From the NCBI GenBank assembly GCA_937902695.1, contig CALFNI010000021.1, positions 1 through 5,458 of the forward strand: a stretch of DNA of 5,458 bases, in the 5' to 3' direction. Shown here piece after piece: positions 1-5,458 of this stretch. The notes below the pieces were generated by a model, which searched no databases, was not told the DNA's origin, and saw only the letters and a program-made list of their open reading frames with translations. The stretch comes from an uncultured Rhodanobacteraceae bacterium. GTDB lineage: Bacteria > Pseudomonadota > Gammaproteobacteria > Xanthomonadales > Rhodanobacteraceae. Position numbers and translations under genes: made by a program. Numbering within the stretch: the first letter of the stretch is position 1; each line of letters opens with the position of its first letter.

Positions 1-2487
1 CCGAATCCGAGCCCGAAAGGCTTGAAGTCGATGAAGGACTTCATCCGCTACCGGCTCCCCAACAGCGCCCGGCAGATCCTCGACCAGGCGCTGTCACGCG
101 GCAAGGCGATCCGTGCGCTCAACGAGATCTACAAAGACTCGCCGAATGCCCTGAAAGCGATGCGTGACCCGTCAACGGGGCTGGAGTCGCGGATCGCCTA
201 CGCCTACCTCGCGCGCGAGCGCGGTCTCTTCAAGTCCGGTCCGCGCGCGACGAGTGCGCTCAAGAACCTCGGCGATGATCTCCTCGCGATGGCGAACCTC
301 GCTGGCACGGGCACATTCGCCGAGCGCATTTTCAACGACATCGCCAACGGCCGCATTGAGAACCTTCGCGCCGCGGGCAAGGACTACGACGTCAAGGCGC
401 GCGAAGCGGCGTATCGTGGCAAGGCGCAGGCGATCGCGAACGACGCGGCAGCCGCGTACGACAAGGTCGTGCAACCGCTCCGAAAGGTGTTCACGGCATC
501 CATCGACCGCATGCGCCAGACCGGCGTGCCGGCGATCCGGCGCATCGGCGCGATGCTGCAGCGCCACTCCGGTGAAGCCGGCGAAGACCCGGGCATGCTG
601 CCGGCGATCACGCACACAACCGACCGCTACATGCGCGCTGCGGGGAAAGTGTTCGGTGATCTCACTGACCGCGAGCAGCTGCACCTGTTGACCGCGTTGC
701 AGCGCCACGAGACGACGCACCAGAACCCGAAGGTGCAGGCCGCGCTTGGTCGCGCCCGTGCTCTGTTCGACCAACTCCACGAGTACGGCACGACGGCCGG
801 TGTATTCGAGGCAGGCCAGAAGCGCGAGAACTACGCGCCGATCGTCATGGACCTGGAGACGCCGGGGAACCAGGGCAAACTCGTATCGCTGCTCTCGGAT
901 CCGAAGTGGGAGCCGGAGATTCGTAAGGCACTCAGCCGTGTCGATCCGAAGACGGGTAAGCGCGAGCCGGCGAAAGGCGACATCAAGAAACTGATCAACC
1001 GCATGGCAGGTATTCGTGACGCAGACGCTGAGCCTGTCGAACGTGAGCCGTCGGACCCCGGCTTCCGCGGCAAGAACTTCCAGCTGATGCACTTCATCTA
1101 CGACAAGGGCACGCCGGCGGACATCAAGGCGTTCGCGGACCTGCAGACCAAGTCGCCGGCCGACATCTTCAGCCGCTACGTGCAGCCGATGGTGCGCGAG
1201 GCCGAGTTCACGCGTCGCTTCGGCAAGGACGGCGTGAAGCTCACCGAGGCGTTCGCCGAGGCGAAGAAGCAGGGCGCGACCGACGCGCAGATCGAGCAGG
1301 CGCAGAACGCCGTCGACGGCGCGCGCGGCCAGGTCGGGCTCGATGGCTCGCCGGTGCTGCGGAAGCTCCTCGGCAAGGATCTCGCCGACCGTATCGCGAA
1401 CCCGACGACGAAGAAGGGCATCGCCTACGCGCAGACCTATCAGAACGCGCGGCTCCTGCCGCTCGCGGTGCTGTCGAGTCTCGTCGATCCGATGGGGATC
1501 GCCGTCCGCACCGGCGGCGATTTCAAGACGGCGTGGACCGGTTTCAAGGCGGGCATGAAGTCGCTGGTCAACAAGCAGACGCGCGCCGAGATGCAAGACA
1601 TGCTGCAGCGGCTCGGCAGCGCCGACGACTTCCTCGCGAGCGACATCCTCAACTCGAACTTCGGCACCAAGGACGAGGGTGGCGCGCGGCACATCAACGA
1701 TTTCATCTTCAAGGCCAACGGGCTCGCACAATGGACGAAAGCAACGCGCTTCATGGCGCTTATCTCTGCGCACGGTTTTCTCCAGAAACACTCCGCTGGT
1801 ACTTCGGCGGTATCGAAGCGCTATCTCGACGAGCTGGGTCTCAGGCCGGGCGATGTGCGTTCGGACGGGAAGAACGTCAAGGTGCTGACGGACGCGGAGC
1901 GTATCGGAGCATCACCCTCCGAGCGCGCGCGTGACGATCGTGTGCGGAACGCACTGCTCCGTTTCGTCGACGAGTCGGTGCTGCGGCCGACGAGCCAGCA
2001 GGCACCGAACTGGTTCGCCGATCCCTACGTCGGCCTCGTCACGCAGTACAAGCATTTCGCCTACGCGATCCAGGACCAGATCGGGAAGCGGATCGCGCAC
2101 GAGATCAAGAACGGGAACATGAAGGCGCTGATCCCGGCGATGACGTACGTGCCGATCATCATCGCTTCGGAGCTCCTGCGCGGCGGCATTCAGTACGGCG
2201 CCGGCGGGAATCCGAACCGGAAGGACTGGGGGCCGGAGAATTACGCCGGCTACGCGCTCGATCGCTCGGGACTGTTGGGTCCGAAACTCGCGTTCCAGTC
2301 CGATGCAGTCAATGATGCCAAACACGGCAACTTGCCGGGCACGTCGTTCCTCGGGCCTACGGCCCAGCAGGGTCTCGACGTCGCACGTGGCCGTGGATCC
2401 ATAGAAAGCGCCCTGCCCGCGGAGGCGCTATACCGCCACTGGAACGACGGAGCCCAGAATGCAACCCAACACGTTCGACCTGGATAA
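1..2487 (+). CDS. Phage internal virion / DNA-ejection-type protein, C-terminal part (5' truncated by window edge)
   Basis: The reading frame is open from base 1 to the TAA at 2485-2487 (828 residues visible). The first possible starts are TTG at 22 and ATG at 31, and neither has a convincing ribosome site. The codons before them read PNPSPKG without a stop, so I treat the gene as continuing leftwards. Residue numbers below count from the TTG. The product is almost entirely alpha-helical, rich in Ala, Lys and Arg, with no signal peptide. Late motifs are FxxNGLxxWTxxxR (562-576) and a DP..GLVTQYKHFAYAIQDQI-like segment (667-687). To my recollection these recur near the C-termini of large phage internal-virion or polyvalent proteins. 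Hydrophobic stretches lie at about 478-495 (LLPLAVLSSLVDPMGIAV) and 705-719, which would suit a protein that contacts membrane during DNA ejection; that role is inference. No enzymatic motif is visible in this part, so any catalytic domain would lie upstream. A host-derived or purely structural protein is possible. Phage origin is fairly sure, exact role less so. Confidence 0.72.
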   Translation, partial: PNPSPKGLKSMKDFIRYRLPNSARQILDQALSRGKAIRALNEIYKDSPNALKAMRDPSTGLESRIAYAYLARERGLFKSGPRATSALKNLGDDLLAMANLAGTGTFAERIFNDIANGRIENLRAAGKDYDVKAREAAYRGKAQAIANDAAAAYDKVVQPLRKVFTASIDRMRQTGVPAIRRIGAMLQRHSGEAGEDPGMLPAITHTTDRYMRAAGKVFGDLTDREQLHLLTALQRHETTHQNPKVQAALGRARALFDQLHEYGTTAGVFEAGQKRENYAPIVMDLETPGNQGKLVSLLSDPKWEPEIRKALSRVDPKTGKREPAKGDIKKLINRMAGIRDADAEPVEREPSDPGFRGKNFQLMHFIYDKGTPADIKAFADLQTKSPADIFSRYVQPMVREAEFTRRFGKDGVKLTEAFAEAKKQGATDAQIEQAQNAVDGARGQVGLDGSPVLRKLLGKDLADRIANPTTKKGIAYAQTYQNARLLPLAVLSSLVDPMGIAVRTGGDFKTAWTGFKAGMKSLVNKQTRAEMQDMLQRLGSADDFLASDILNSNFGTKDEGGARHINDFIFKANGLAQWTKATRFMALISAHGFLQKHSAGTSAVSKRYLDELGLRPGDVRSDGKNVKVLTDAERIGASPSERARDDRVRNALLRFVDESVLRPTSQQAPNWFADPYVGLVTQYKHFAYAIQDQIGKRIAHEIKNGNMKALIPAMTYVPIIIASELLRGGIQYGAGGNPNRKDWGPENYAGYALDRSGLLGPKLAFQSDAVNDAKHGNLPGTSFLGPTAQQGLDVARGRGSIESALPAEALYRHWNDGAQNATQHVRPG
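2448..2452 (+). promoter_or_regulatory. Ribosome binding site for the 50-aa gene
   Basis: CGGAG lies inside the last codons of the upstream virion gene, 6 bases before the ATG at 2459. It supports translation of a small gene whose start lies within another gene. Confidence 0.5.
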
Positions 2488-2611
2488 CAAGACACCCGAA
2501 GAACGTGCAGAGCTCGACCGCCTGCACTCGCAGCACGATCTCTGCGGTGCGCGTCCGTTCGATGCGGAAGGCGCAGTACGACAACCCAATCCTGACGGCA
2601 GTTGTGACTAG
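2459..2611 (+). CDS. Small acidic hypothetical protein, 50 aa
   Basis: This short frame runs from ATG at 2459 to TAG at 2609-2611. It begins MQPNTFDLDNKTPEERAELD and ends NPDGSCD. It starts 29 bases before the end of the virion gene in another frame, has a CGGAG site 6 bases upstream of its ATG, and its stop is built into the Shine-Dalgarno of the next gene. It fills what would otherwise be a 133-base gap in a packed operon. The product is acidic (11 Asp/Glu against 5 Lys/Arg) with two cysteines (29, 49), no membrane segment and no signal peptide. Residues 12-28 could form a short amphipathic helix. I do not recognise the family. Position argues for a small late protein, such as a virion accessory or chaperone, but that is inference. 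The main doubt is that so short a frame could be a leader that only couples translation. Confidence 0.6.
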   Translation: MQPNTFDLDNKTPEERAELDRLHSQHDLCGARPFDAEGAVRQPNPDGSCD

Positions 2612-2614
2612 GAG
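2610..2614 (+). promoter_or_regulatory. Shine-Dalgarno AGGAG deciding the GTG start at 2621
   Basis: AGGAG sits 6 bases before GTG and overlaps the TAG stop of the 50-aa gene (TAGGAG, 2609-2614). This near-ideal site favours GTG at 2621 over the in-frame ATG at 2675, which has only a close, weaker GAAGGG before it. The overlap with a stop codon suggests re-initiation by ribosomes finishing the upstream gene. Confidence 0.75.
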
Positions 2615-2620
2615 AACGAC

Positions 2621-2899
2621 GTGGACAACGAGAAGGGCGAGAAGCGCGGCGACAATGAGCGCGGCGAAGGGCACATGAAGAAGAAGGCGAAGAAGGGCAA
2701 GCACAAGCTCAAGGGCGGCAAGACGAAGAAGACGGGCACGTTCGCCGGCAAGAGCAACAAGCTCGGGCACGGCGGCCGCGCTGCTCAATTAAAAGCTGCC
2801 GGCGTGCCGCAAGGCGTCATCGGTTCCATCGCACGTTCGAAAGGCGCCGCACCAGGCGGTGCGAACTACCACGGCGGCCTGCACTTCCGCAACCGATAG
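2621..2899 (+). CDS. Small, highly basic Lys/Gly-rich phage protein, 92 aa
   Basis: Starts at GTG, chosen for the ideal AGGAG site 6 bases upstream, and ends with TAG at 2897-2899. All six acidic residues fall in positions 2-16. The rest is strongly basic (17 Lys and 6 Arg in total), with 11 lysines in residues 20-37. The C-terminal half has a more ordered look: GGRAAQLKAAGVPQGVIGSI (51-70), then ARSKGAAPGGANYHGG (71-86). I have an impression of similar short tails in other phage hypothetical proteins, but no named function. There is no signal peptide or membrane segment. The lysine tract could bind nucleic acid, so a DNA-packing or virion-internal role next to an ejection-type protein is reasonable, but it is inference from charge alone. 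It may work with the acidic 50-aa neighbour. A ribosomal-type or eukaryotic-like histone tail is not supported by any domain. Gene reality is well supported; function is unknown. Confidence 0.8.
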   Translation: MDNEKGEKRGDNERGEGHMKKKAKKGKHKLKGGKTKKTGTFAGKSNKLGHGGRAAQLKAAGVPQGVIGSIARSKGAAPGGANYHGGLHFRNR

Positions 2900-2902
2900 G
2901 AG
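2898..2902 (+). promoter_or_regulatory. Shine-Dalgarno AGGAG for the lyase gene
   Basis: AGGAG lies 6 bases before ATG at 2909 and again overlaps the preceding stop (TAGGAG, 2897-2902). Together with the signal peptide that begins at this ATG, it fixes the start of the 682-aa gene. Confidence 0.8.
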
Positions 2903-2908
2903 CTCTTC

Positions 2909-2962
2909 ATGAAGCGTCTTCTCGCGCTGGCGTTCGCGCTGGTCATTCCGTTCGCCGTGGCG
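2909..2962 (+). other. Sec signal peptide of the lyase
   Basis: Encodes residues 1-18: two basic residues (Lys2, Arg3), a hydrophobic core LLALAFALVIPF, and a classical A-V-A cleavage site before Gln19. There is no lipobox cysteine, so the product should be released rather than lipid-anchored. Confidence 0.8.
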
Positions 2963-4957
2963 CAGAACATCAAGCCGACACCGCCTGCGCAAGTCGTCGT
3001 CACGCAGCAGGGCACGACGCTTCGTGCCGTGCTACCGCGACAGACCCCTTTCAGCGTCAGTGAGGGCGTTGATGGCCGCGTCACGATCGGCGCGACCGTA
3101 TTCCCAAATCACAACAACCTGACTGTCGCTTTCCAAGGTCAGGTCCCGAAAGCGCCACCGAAGCCGCCGATTGCCACGCGCACAGTACAGTGCCCGAACG
3201 GCTACACCGGCACGTGGACCCAGACGCAGGACTGGGCGCCGCATCCGCCGCCCAACCCACCGTGGTGGGATGCGCTGCCGTGGACGCCAGCAAGTGCGCC
3301 GCCAGGAGCCTGCACACCAGTAGCCATCGGCGGTGACCTCGATCTCTCGTACGTCAACAAGACGGCGCCGGGCTACATCAGCCGCTTCAAGCCGTGGGTC
3401 GATGGCTGTCTCAATCGCACCGACTGCTACGTCTTCACTGCGACCGACATCGCGTTCATGGCGCGTCTCGACGGCGGCGCGCAGTACTGCCCGAAAGCGG
3501 TCACGATGGCCGACGCGTACGCAGCGAAGGTCGATGCGTCGATCGCCGCCGGCGGTCAGCCGAACTGGGGCGGCGACGCCAACGGCAGCGACGGGATCAG
3601 TTCGGACAGCTACCTCAATATCGGCGGCCACATGCGTGACTTCGCGCTGCCGATGAAGTGGTGCGCAACGTCGATGACGCCGGCGCAAGCAGCGCACTGG
3701 ACCGGCATCATGGTGCAGTCGCTCTACAACCTGTGGAATCCGACGCTCGCGAAGTGGGGCGGCCGTCCGTACCCATGGTCCGGCTGGGCGCTCACTGACC
3801 CCGGCGACAACTACTTTTACTCGTTCACGGCCGCGACGATGTGGTACGAGTGGGTGACTGGCGATGCGCAGTACGACGCGCGTACCTGGCCTGTCGCGGC
3901 GGCGTACTTCAATACGATCCCGACGGGCGGTAGCGAAGAGGGCATGGGCTACGGCACGTCGCACAAGAGCCTCTTCGAAAGCTACCGCTTCGAGAAGAAT
4001 CTGACAGGCAACGATTACACCGACGCTCACCTGACCAACTCGATCCCGTACTGGGTCTGGGGTACGACGCCGGACTTCCTCCGCTTCGGCGCGATCGGCG
4101 ACAACAGCCGCGTCTCGAATCCGTCGCTCTGGGACTACCAGTGGGTACTCGTGTCCATGGCGCGCGAACAGACGCCGAACGCAGCGATGCGCTCACTCGC
4201 CGCGTGGTGGCTGAAAAAGGCCGATCCGTCGTGCGCAATGACGAACTCGATCAACTATCGCGACGGTCTCACGCTGGACTGCGCGGACGGTACGGCGCCG
4301 ACGGCGCTCACGTACTGGGGCCAATCGACCGGTGACTTCTTCTGGCGCACGAGCTGGACGGACCCGCACGCGCTGTGGGGGCTCATCCGCGCGGGGAAAT
4401 ACGATCAGTCGCACGCGCACCAGGATCAGGGCAACGTCGAGCTCTACGCGAACGGCACCTGGCTGACGACTGACGAGAGCGTCAACTCGCACTCCGGCAT
4501 CCAGCAGGGACCGCAGAACTCAACGACGCTCCGCTTCGAGCACAACGGCGCGGTCGCACGGCAGGTCTACGGCTCGACGTCGACGATGACCGTAGCTGGT
4601 ACGGACCCGGCGACCGGGATTCACACGACGGCGAACCTGCAGCCGGCGATGGGCAACGCGGCGACGGCATGGACGCGCACGGTCGACATCAATAACCGCA
4701 CCCTCGTCATCAACGACGTATTCACGCCGGCAGCGGGGTACACCGTCTTCTCGCAGATCCAGTGTCCGACAGCGGCGCCGGTGATCACTGGCAGCATCGT
4801 CATGTGCGGCGGGCTCAAGATCACTGTCCTCTACCCGACCGCTCCGACGATCACGAGCGTAGCCATGACGAGCCTCGATCCGGACTACAACACCGGGTGG
4901 CGTGTCGACGTCGGCGGGTCACTGACGGGGTATAAGGTACAGCTGGACGCGCAGTAG
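2909..4957 (+). CDS. Exported heparinase II/III-like polysaccharide lyase, 682 aa
   Basis: Likely a secreted polysaccharide lyase that cleaves uronate-containing polysaccharide by beta-elimination; the substrate cannot be told from sequence. Start ATG has an ideal Shine-Dalgarno. Residues 1-18 form a Sec signal peptide (MKRLL, hydrophobic core, AVA before Gln19). Residues 20-140 are Pro/Thr-rich with a Trp-rich module between Cys95 and Cys135. From about 150 to 440 there is a Trp/Tyr-rich helical region with GGSEEGMGYG (340-349), the EGxxYG pattern typical of the alpha/alpha-toroid of heparinase II/III and alginate lyases, followed by His352. A FGAIGD segment is at 393-398. The C-terminal beta-domain signature is at about 479-522: WRTSW, RAGKYDQ, then HAHQDQGNVELYANGTW, with His502, His504 and Asp506. 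Tyr348 and His502/504 are candidate catalytic or metal residues by family analogy. Ten cysteines suit an oxidising compartment. It is the last gene of the plus-strand operon, right after phage genes. A virion tail depolymerase is the alternative, but the signal peptide argues against it. Confidence 0.78.
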   Translation: MKRLLALAFALVIPFAVAQNIKPTPPAQVVVTQQGTTLRAVLPRQTPFSVSEGVDGRVTIGATVFPNHNNLTVAFQGQVPKAPPKPPIATRTVQCPNGYTGTWTQTQDWAPHPPPNPPWWDALPWTPASAPPGACTPVAIGGDLDLSYVNKTAPGYISRFKPWVDGCLNRTDCYVFTATDIAFMARLDGGAQYCPKAVTMADAYAAKVDASIAAGGQPNWGGDANGSDGISSDSYLNIGGHMRDFALPMKWCATSMTPAQAAHWTGIMVQSLYNLWNPTLAKWGGRPYPWSGWALTDPGDNYFYSFTAATMWYEWVTGDAQYDARTWPVAAAYFNTIPTGGSEEGMGYGTSHKSLFESYRFEKNLTGNDYTDAHLTNSIPYWVWGTTPDFLRFGAIGDNSRVSNPSLWDYQWVLVSMAREQTPNAAMRSLAAWWLKKADPSCAMTNSINYRDGLTLDCADGTAPTALTYWGQSTGDFFWRTSWTDPHALWGLIRAGKYDQSHAHQDQGNVELYANGTWLTTDESVNSHSGIQQGPQNSTTLRFEHNGAVARQVYGSTSTMTVAGTDPATGIHTTANLQPAMGNAATAWTRTVDINNRTLVINDVFTPAAGYTVFSQIQCPTAAPVITGSIVMCGGLKITVLYPTAPTITSVAMTSLDPDYNTGWRVDVGGSLTGYKVQLDAQ

Positions 4958-4960
4958 CCA

Positions 4961-4993
4961 TAAAGCAAAGGGGCCGCATAGTTCTGCGGCCCC
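4961..4993. terminator. GC hairpin at the convergent junction, possibly bidirectional terminator
   Basis: A 9-bp perfect stem (4970-4978 with 4985-4993, GGGGCCGCA/TGCGGCCCC) closes a 6-base TAGTTC loop, 12 bases after the lyase stop. On the minus strand the stem is followed by TTTGCTTTA (complement of 4961-4969), a reasonable T-rich tail. On the plus strand it is followed by GTTGCCGGG with no T-run, so for the lyase operon it would be only a weak intrinsic terminator or a 3'-end protecting hairpin. Confidence 0.65.
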
Positions 4994-5002
4994 GTTGCCG
5001 GG

Positions 5003-5033
5003 CAAAAGAAAAGGCCGCTCCGAAGAGCGGCCT
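5003..5033 (-). terminator. Rho-independent terminator of the minus-strand genes
   Basis: A 9-bp perfect stem (5012-5020 with 5025-5033) reads on the minus strand as AGGCCGCTC, loop TTCG, GAGCGGCCT, then TTTCTTTTG. The C(TTCG)G tetraloop and T-rich tail make a canonical intrinsic terminator, beginning 18 bases after the stop of the minus-strand lipoprotein gene. In plus orientation it has no T-tail. Confidence 0.82.
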
Positions 5034-5051
5034 GGAAGTTAGCGTGGTGAA

Positions 5052-5249
5052 TCAGCGCTCGAAGCCGGCCTTGAAGAGGCCGTCACCGCGTGTCTCGACG
5101 ATGACCCTGCCGTTGGTGATGCGCAACGTGTCGGCGCACACGACGTAATGCACACCCGGCGTGTACGAGTGCGCGGAGCTCGTCCAGTCGAGCTTCATGG
5201 CGCACGCGGCGAGCGCGATGACTACGAGGTGCGCGCCGACGCCGTGCAT
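5052..5249 (-). CDS. Putative small lipoprotein, 65 aa
   Basis: Starts at ATG (5249-5247) and ends with TGA just before a canonical minus-strand terminator, which supports it as a real last gene. The N-terminus MHGVGAHLVVIALAAC has a short hydrophobic core and a lipobox L-A-A-C (13-16), so the mature protein would start at Cys16, carry a lipid anchor and lie in the periplasm. Ala17 after the Cys would, by the Lol rule, favour the outer membrane. Odd points are that the leader is only 15 residues long and has no Lys or Arg before the core. The mature part (about 50 aa) looks beta-rich, with one more cysteine (38), and ends FKAGFER. The start overlaps the upstream stop by one base (TGATG), so translation is probably coupled. 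I do not recognise the family. It lacks the Pro-rich composition of Rz1 spanins; a moron or superinfection-type lipoprotein is possible but unproven. Confidence 0.62.
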   Translation of the reverse strand: MHGVGAHLVVIALAACAMKLDWTSSAHSYTPGVHYVVCADTLRITNGRVIVETRGDGLFKAGFER

Positions 5250-5458
5250 CAGCCTTCGCCTTCCTGAACTACGATCGCCGCCGGGTGCTTGTCATCGACG
5301 GGACCGATCAGCGCGACGTACACGAACGGTGCGTTCTTCTGATCGACGCCGGCCGAGTTCGGGTGCACGTAGCACGTCACCGCGCCCTGCTGCGAGGCGT
5401 AGTTCGCGCGCGGGATGTCGTGGATCGCGACGGCGCTGAGATCGCGCGAGTTCGCGAA
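5249..5458 (-). CDS. 3' end of unrecognised minus-strand gene (69 C-terminal residues, cut by right edge)
   Basis: Read from base 5458 on the minus strand, the frame is open for 69 codons to TGA at 5251-5249. It begins FANSRDLSAVAIHDIPRANY, continues through QQGAVTCYVHPNS and APFVYVALIGPVDD, and ends IVVQEGEG. Composition is balanced and protein-like with G/C third positions, unlike the Arg/Ser-rich frame on the opposite strand. The stop overlaps the ATG of the lipoprotein gene (TGATG), a common coupled-gene arrangement. The alternation of hydrophobic and polar residues suggests beta strands. There is no membrane segment or catalytic motif in this piece. The start lies beyond the window. Function unknown. 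Confidence 0.62.
   Translation of the reverse strand, partial: FANSRDLSAVAIHDIPRANYASQQGAVTCYVHPNSAGVDQKNAPFVYVALIGPVDDKHPAAIVVQEGEG
5259..5265 (-). promoter_or_regulatory. Likely ribosome binding site of the lipoprotein gene
   Basis: On the minus strand AGGAAGG lies 9 bases before the ATG at 5249, inside the 3' end of the upstream gene. A nearer AAGG only 3 bases from the ATG is probably too close to serve. This supports the ATG start, with coupling through the TGATG overlap. Confidence 0.45.

Noticed and set aside
172..1791. 539-codon open frame on the minus strand
   Set aside because: It lies wholly antisense to the virion gene, is Arg/Leu/Val-rich with repetitive composition, has no recognisable motif, and such long shadows are common in GC-rich DNA.
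3032..4030. 332-codon minus-strand frame inside the lyase gene
   Set aside because: Arg- and Val-rich shadow of a gene with a signal peptide and family motifs on the plus strand.
2909..4957. Tail spike depolymerase
   Set aside because: A cleavable-looking signal peptide, many cysteines and a heparinase-like rather than beta-helix repeat pattern argue against a virion spike, though virion proteomics would be needed to exclude it.
5161..5439. 92-codon plus-strand frame at the right end
   Set aside because: Almost entirely Arg/Ser in its second half; the opposite strand carries two protein-like, coupled frames followed by a terminator.
5052..5458. Rz/Rz1-type spanin pair
   Set aside because: The lipoprotein is not proline-rich, the genes are not nested, and the upstream fragment lacks the charged coiled-coil look of Rz.
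1..5458. tRNA genes, CRISPR array, insertion sequence or attachment site
   Set aside because: No cloverleaf, regularly spaced direct repeats, transposase motifs or terminal inverted repeats were visible by eye; coding sequence occupies nearly the whole window.

Overview
The window is GC-rich (above 60% by eye, with G/C-biased third codon positions). It looks like part of a tailed-phage or prophage genome of a high-GC Gram-negative host, perhaps a Burkholderia/Ralstonia/Xanthomonas-type proteobacterium. The evidence is a long alpha-helical protein resembling the C-terminal parts of phage internal-virion (DNA-ejection) or polyvalent proteins, tightly packed genes with strong Shine-Dalgarno sites, and very small orphan genes between large ones. 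The host guess is inference from composition and gene style only.

Plus-strand block (1-4957): four genes read the same way with almost no spacing. (1) The 3' part of a large virion-type protein, open at the left edge. (2) A 50-aa acidic protein that starts inside gene 1. (3) A 92-aa, extremely Lys/Gly-rich basic protein with a GTG start. (4) A 682-aa protein with a classical signal peptide, a proline/tryptophan-rich N-terminal module and the two hallmark motifs of the heparinase II/III-like polysaccharide lyase fold. Genes 2/3 and 3/4 are joined the same way: the TAG stop lies inside a TAGGAG Shine-Dalgarno and the next start follows after 6 bases. This points to one co-transcribed, translationally linked unit.

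Convergent junction (4958-5051): two strong 9-bp GC hairpins. Both carry their T-rich tails on the minus-strand side, so they read best as tandem terminators for the minus-strand genes. They may also stop the plus-strand operon.

Minus-strand block (5458-5052): the 3' end of an unrecognised gene that enters from the right edge, coupled by a TGATG overlap to a 65-aa putative lipoprotein.

The most notable feature is the exported heparinase-like lyase at the end of a virion-gene operon. Phage depolymerases are normally tail fibres or spikes without signal peptides. This one appears to be sent through Sec and is cysteine-rich, which suggests action in the periplasm or outside the cell during infection or lysogeny, rather than as a virion part. 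No intergenic stretch exceeds 300 bases.
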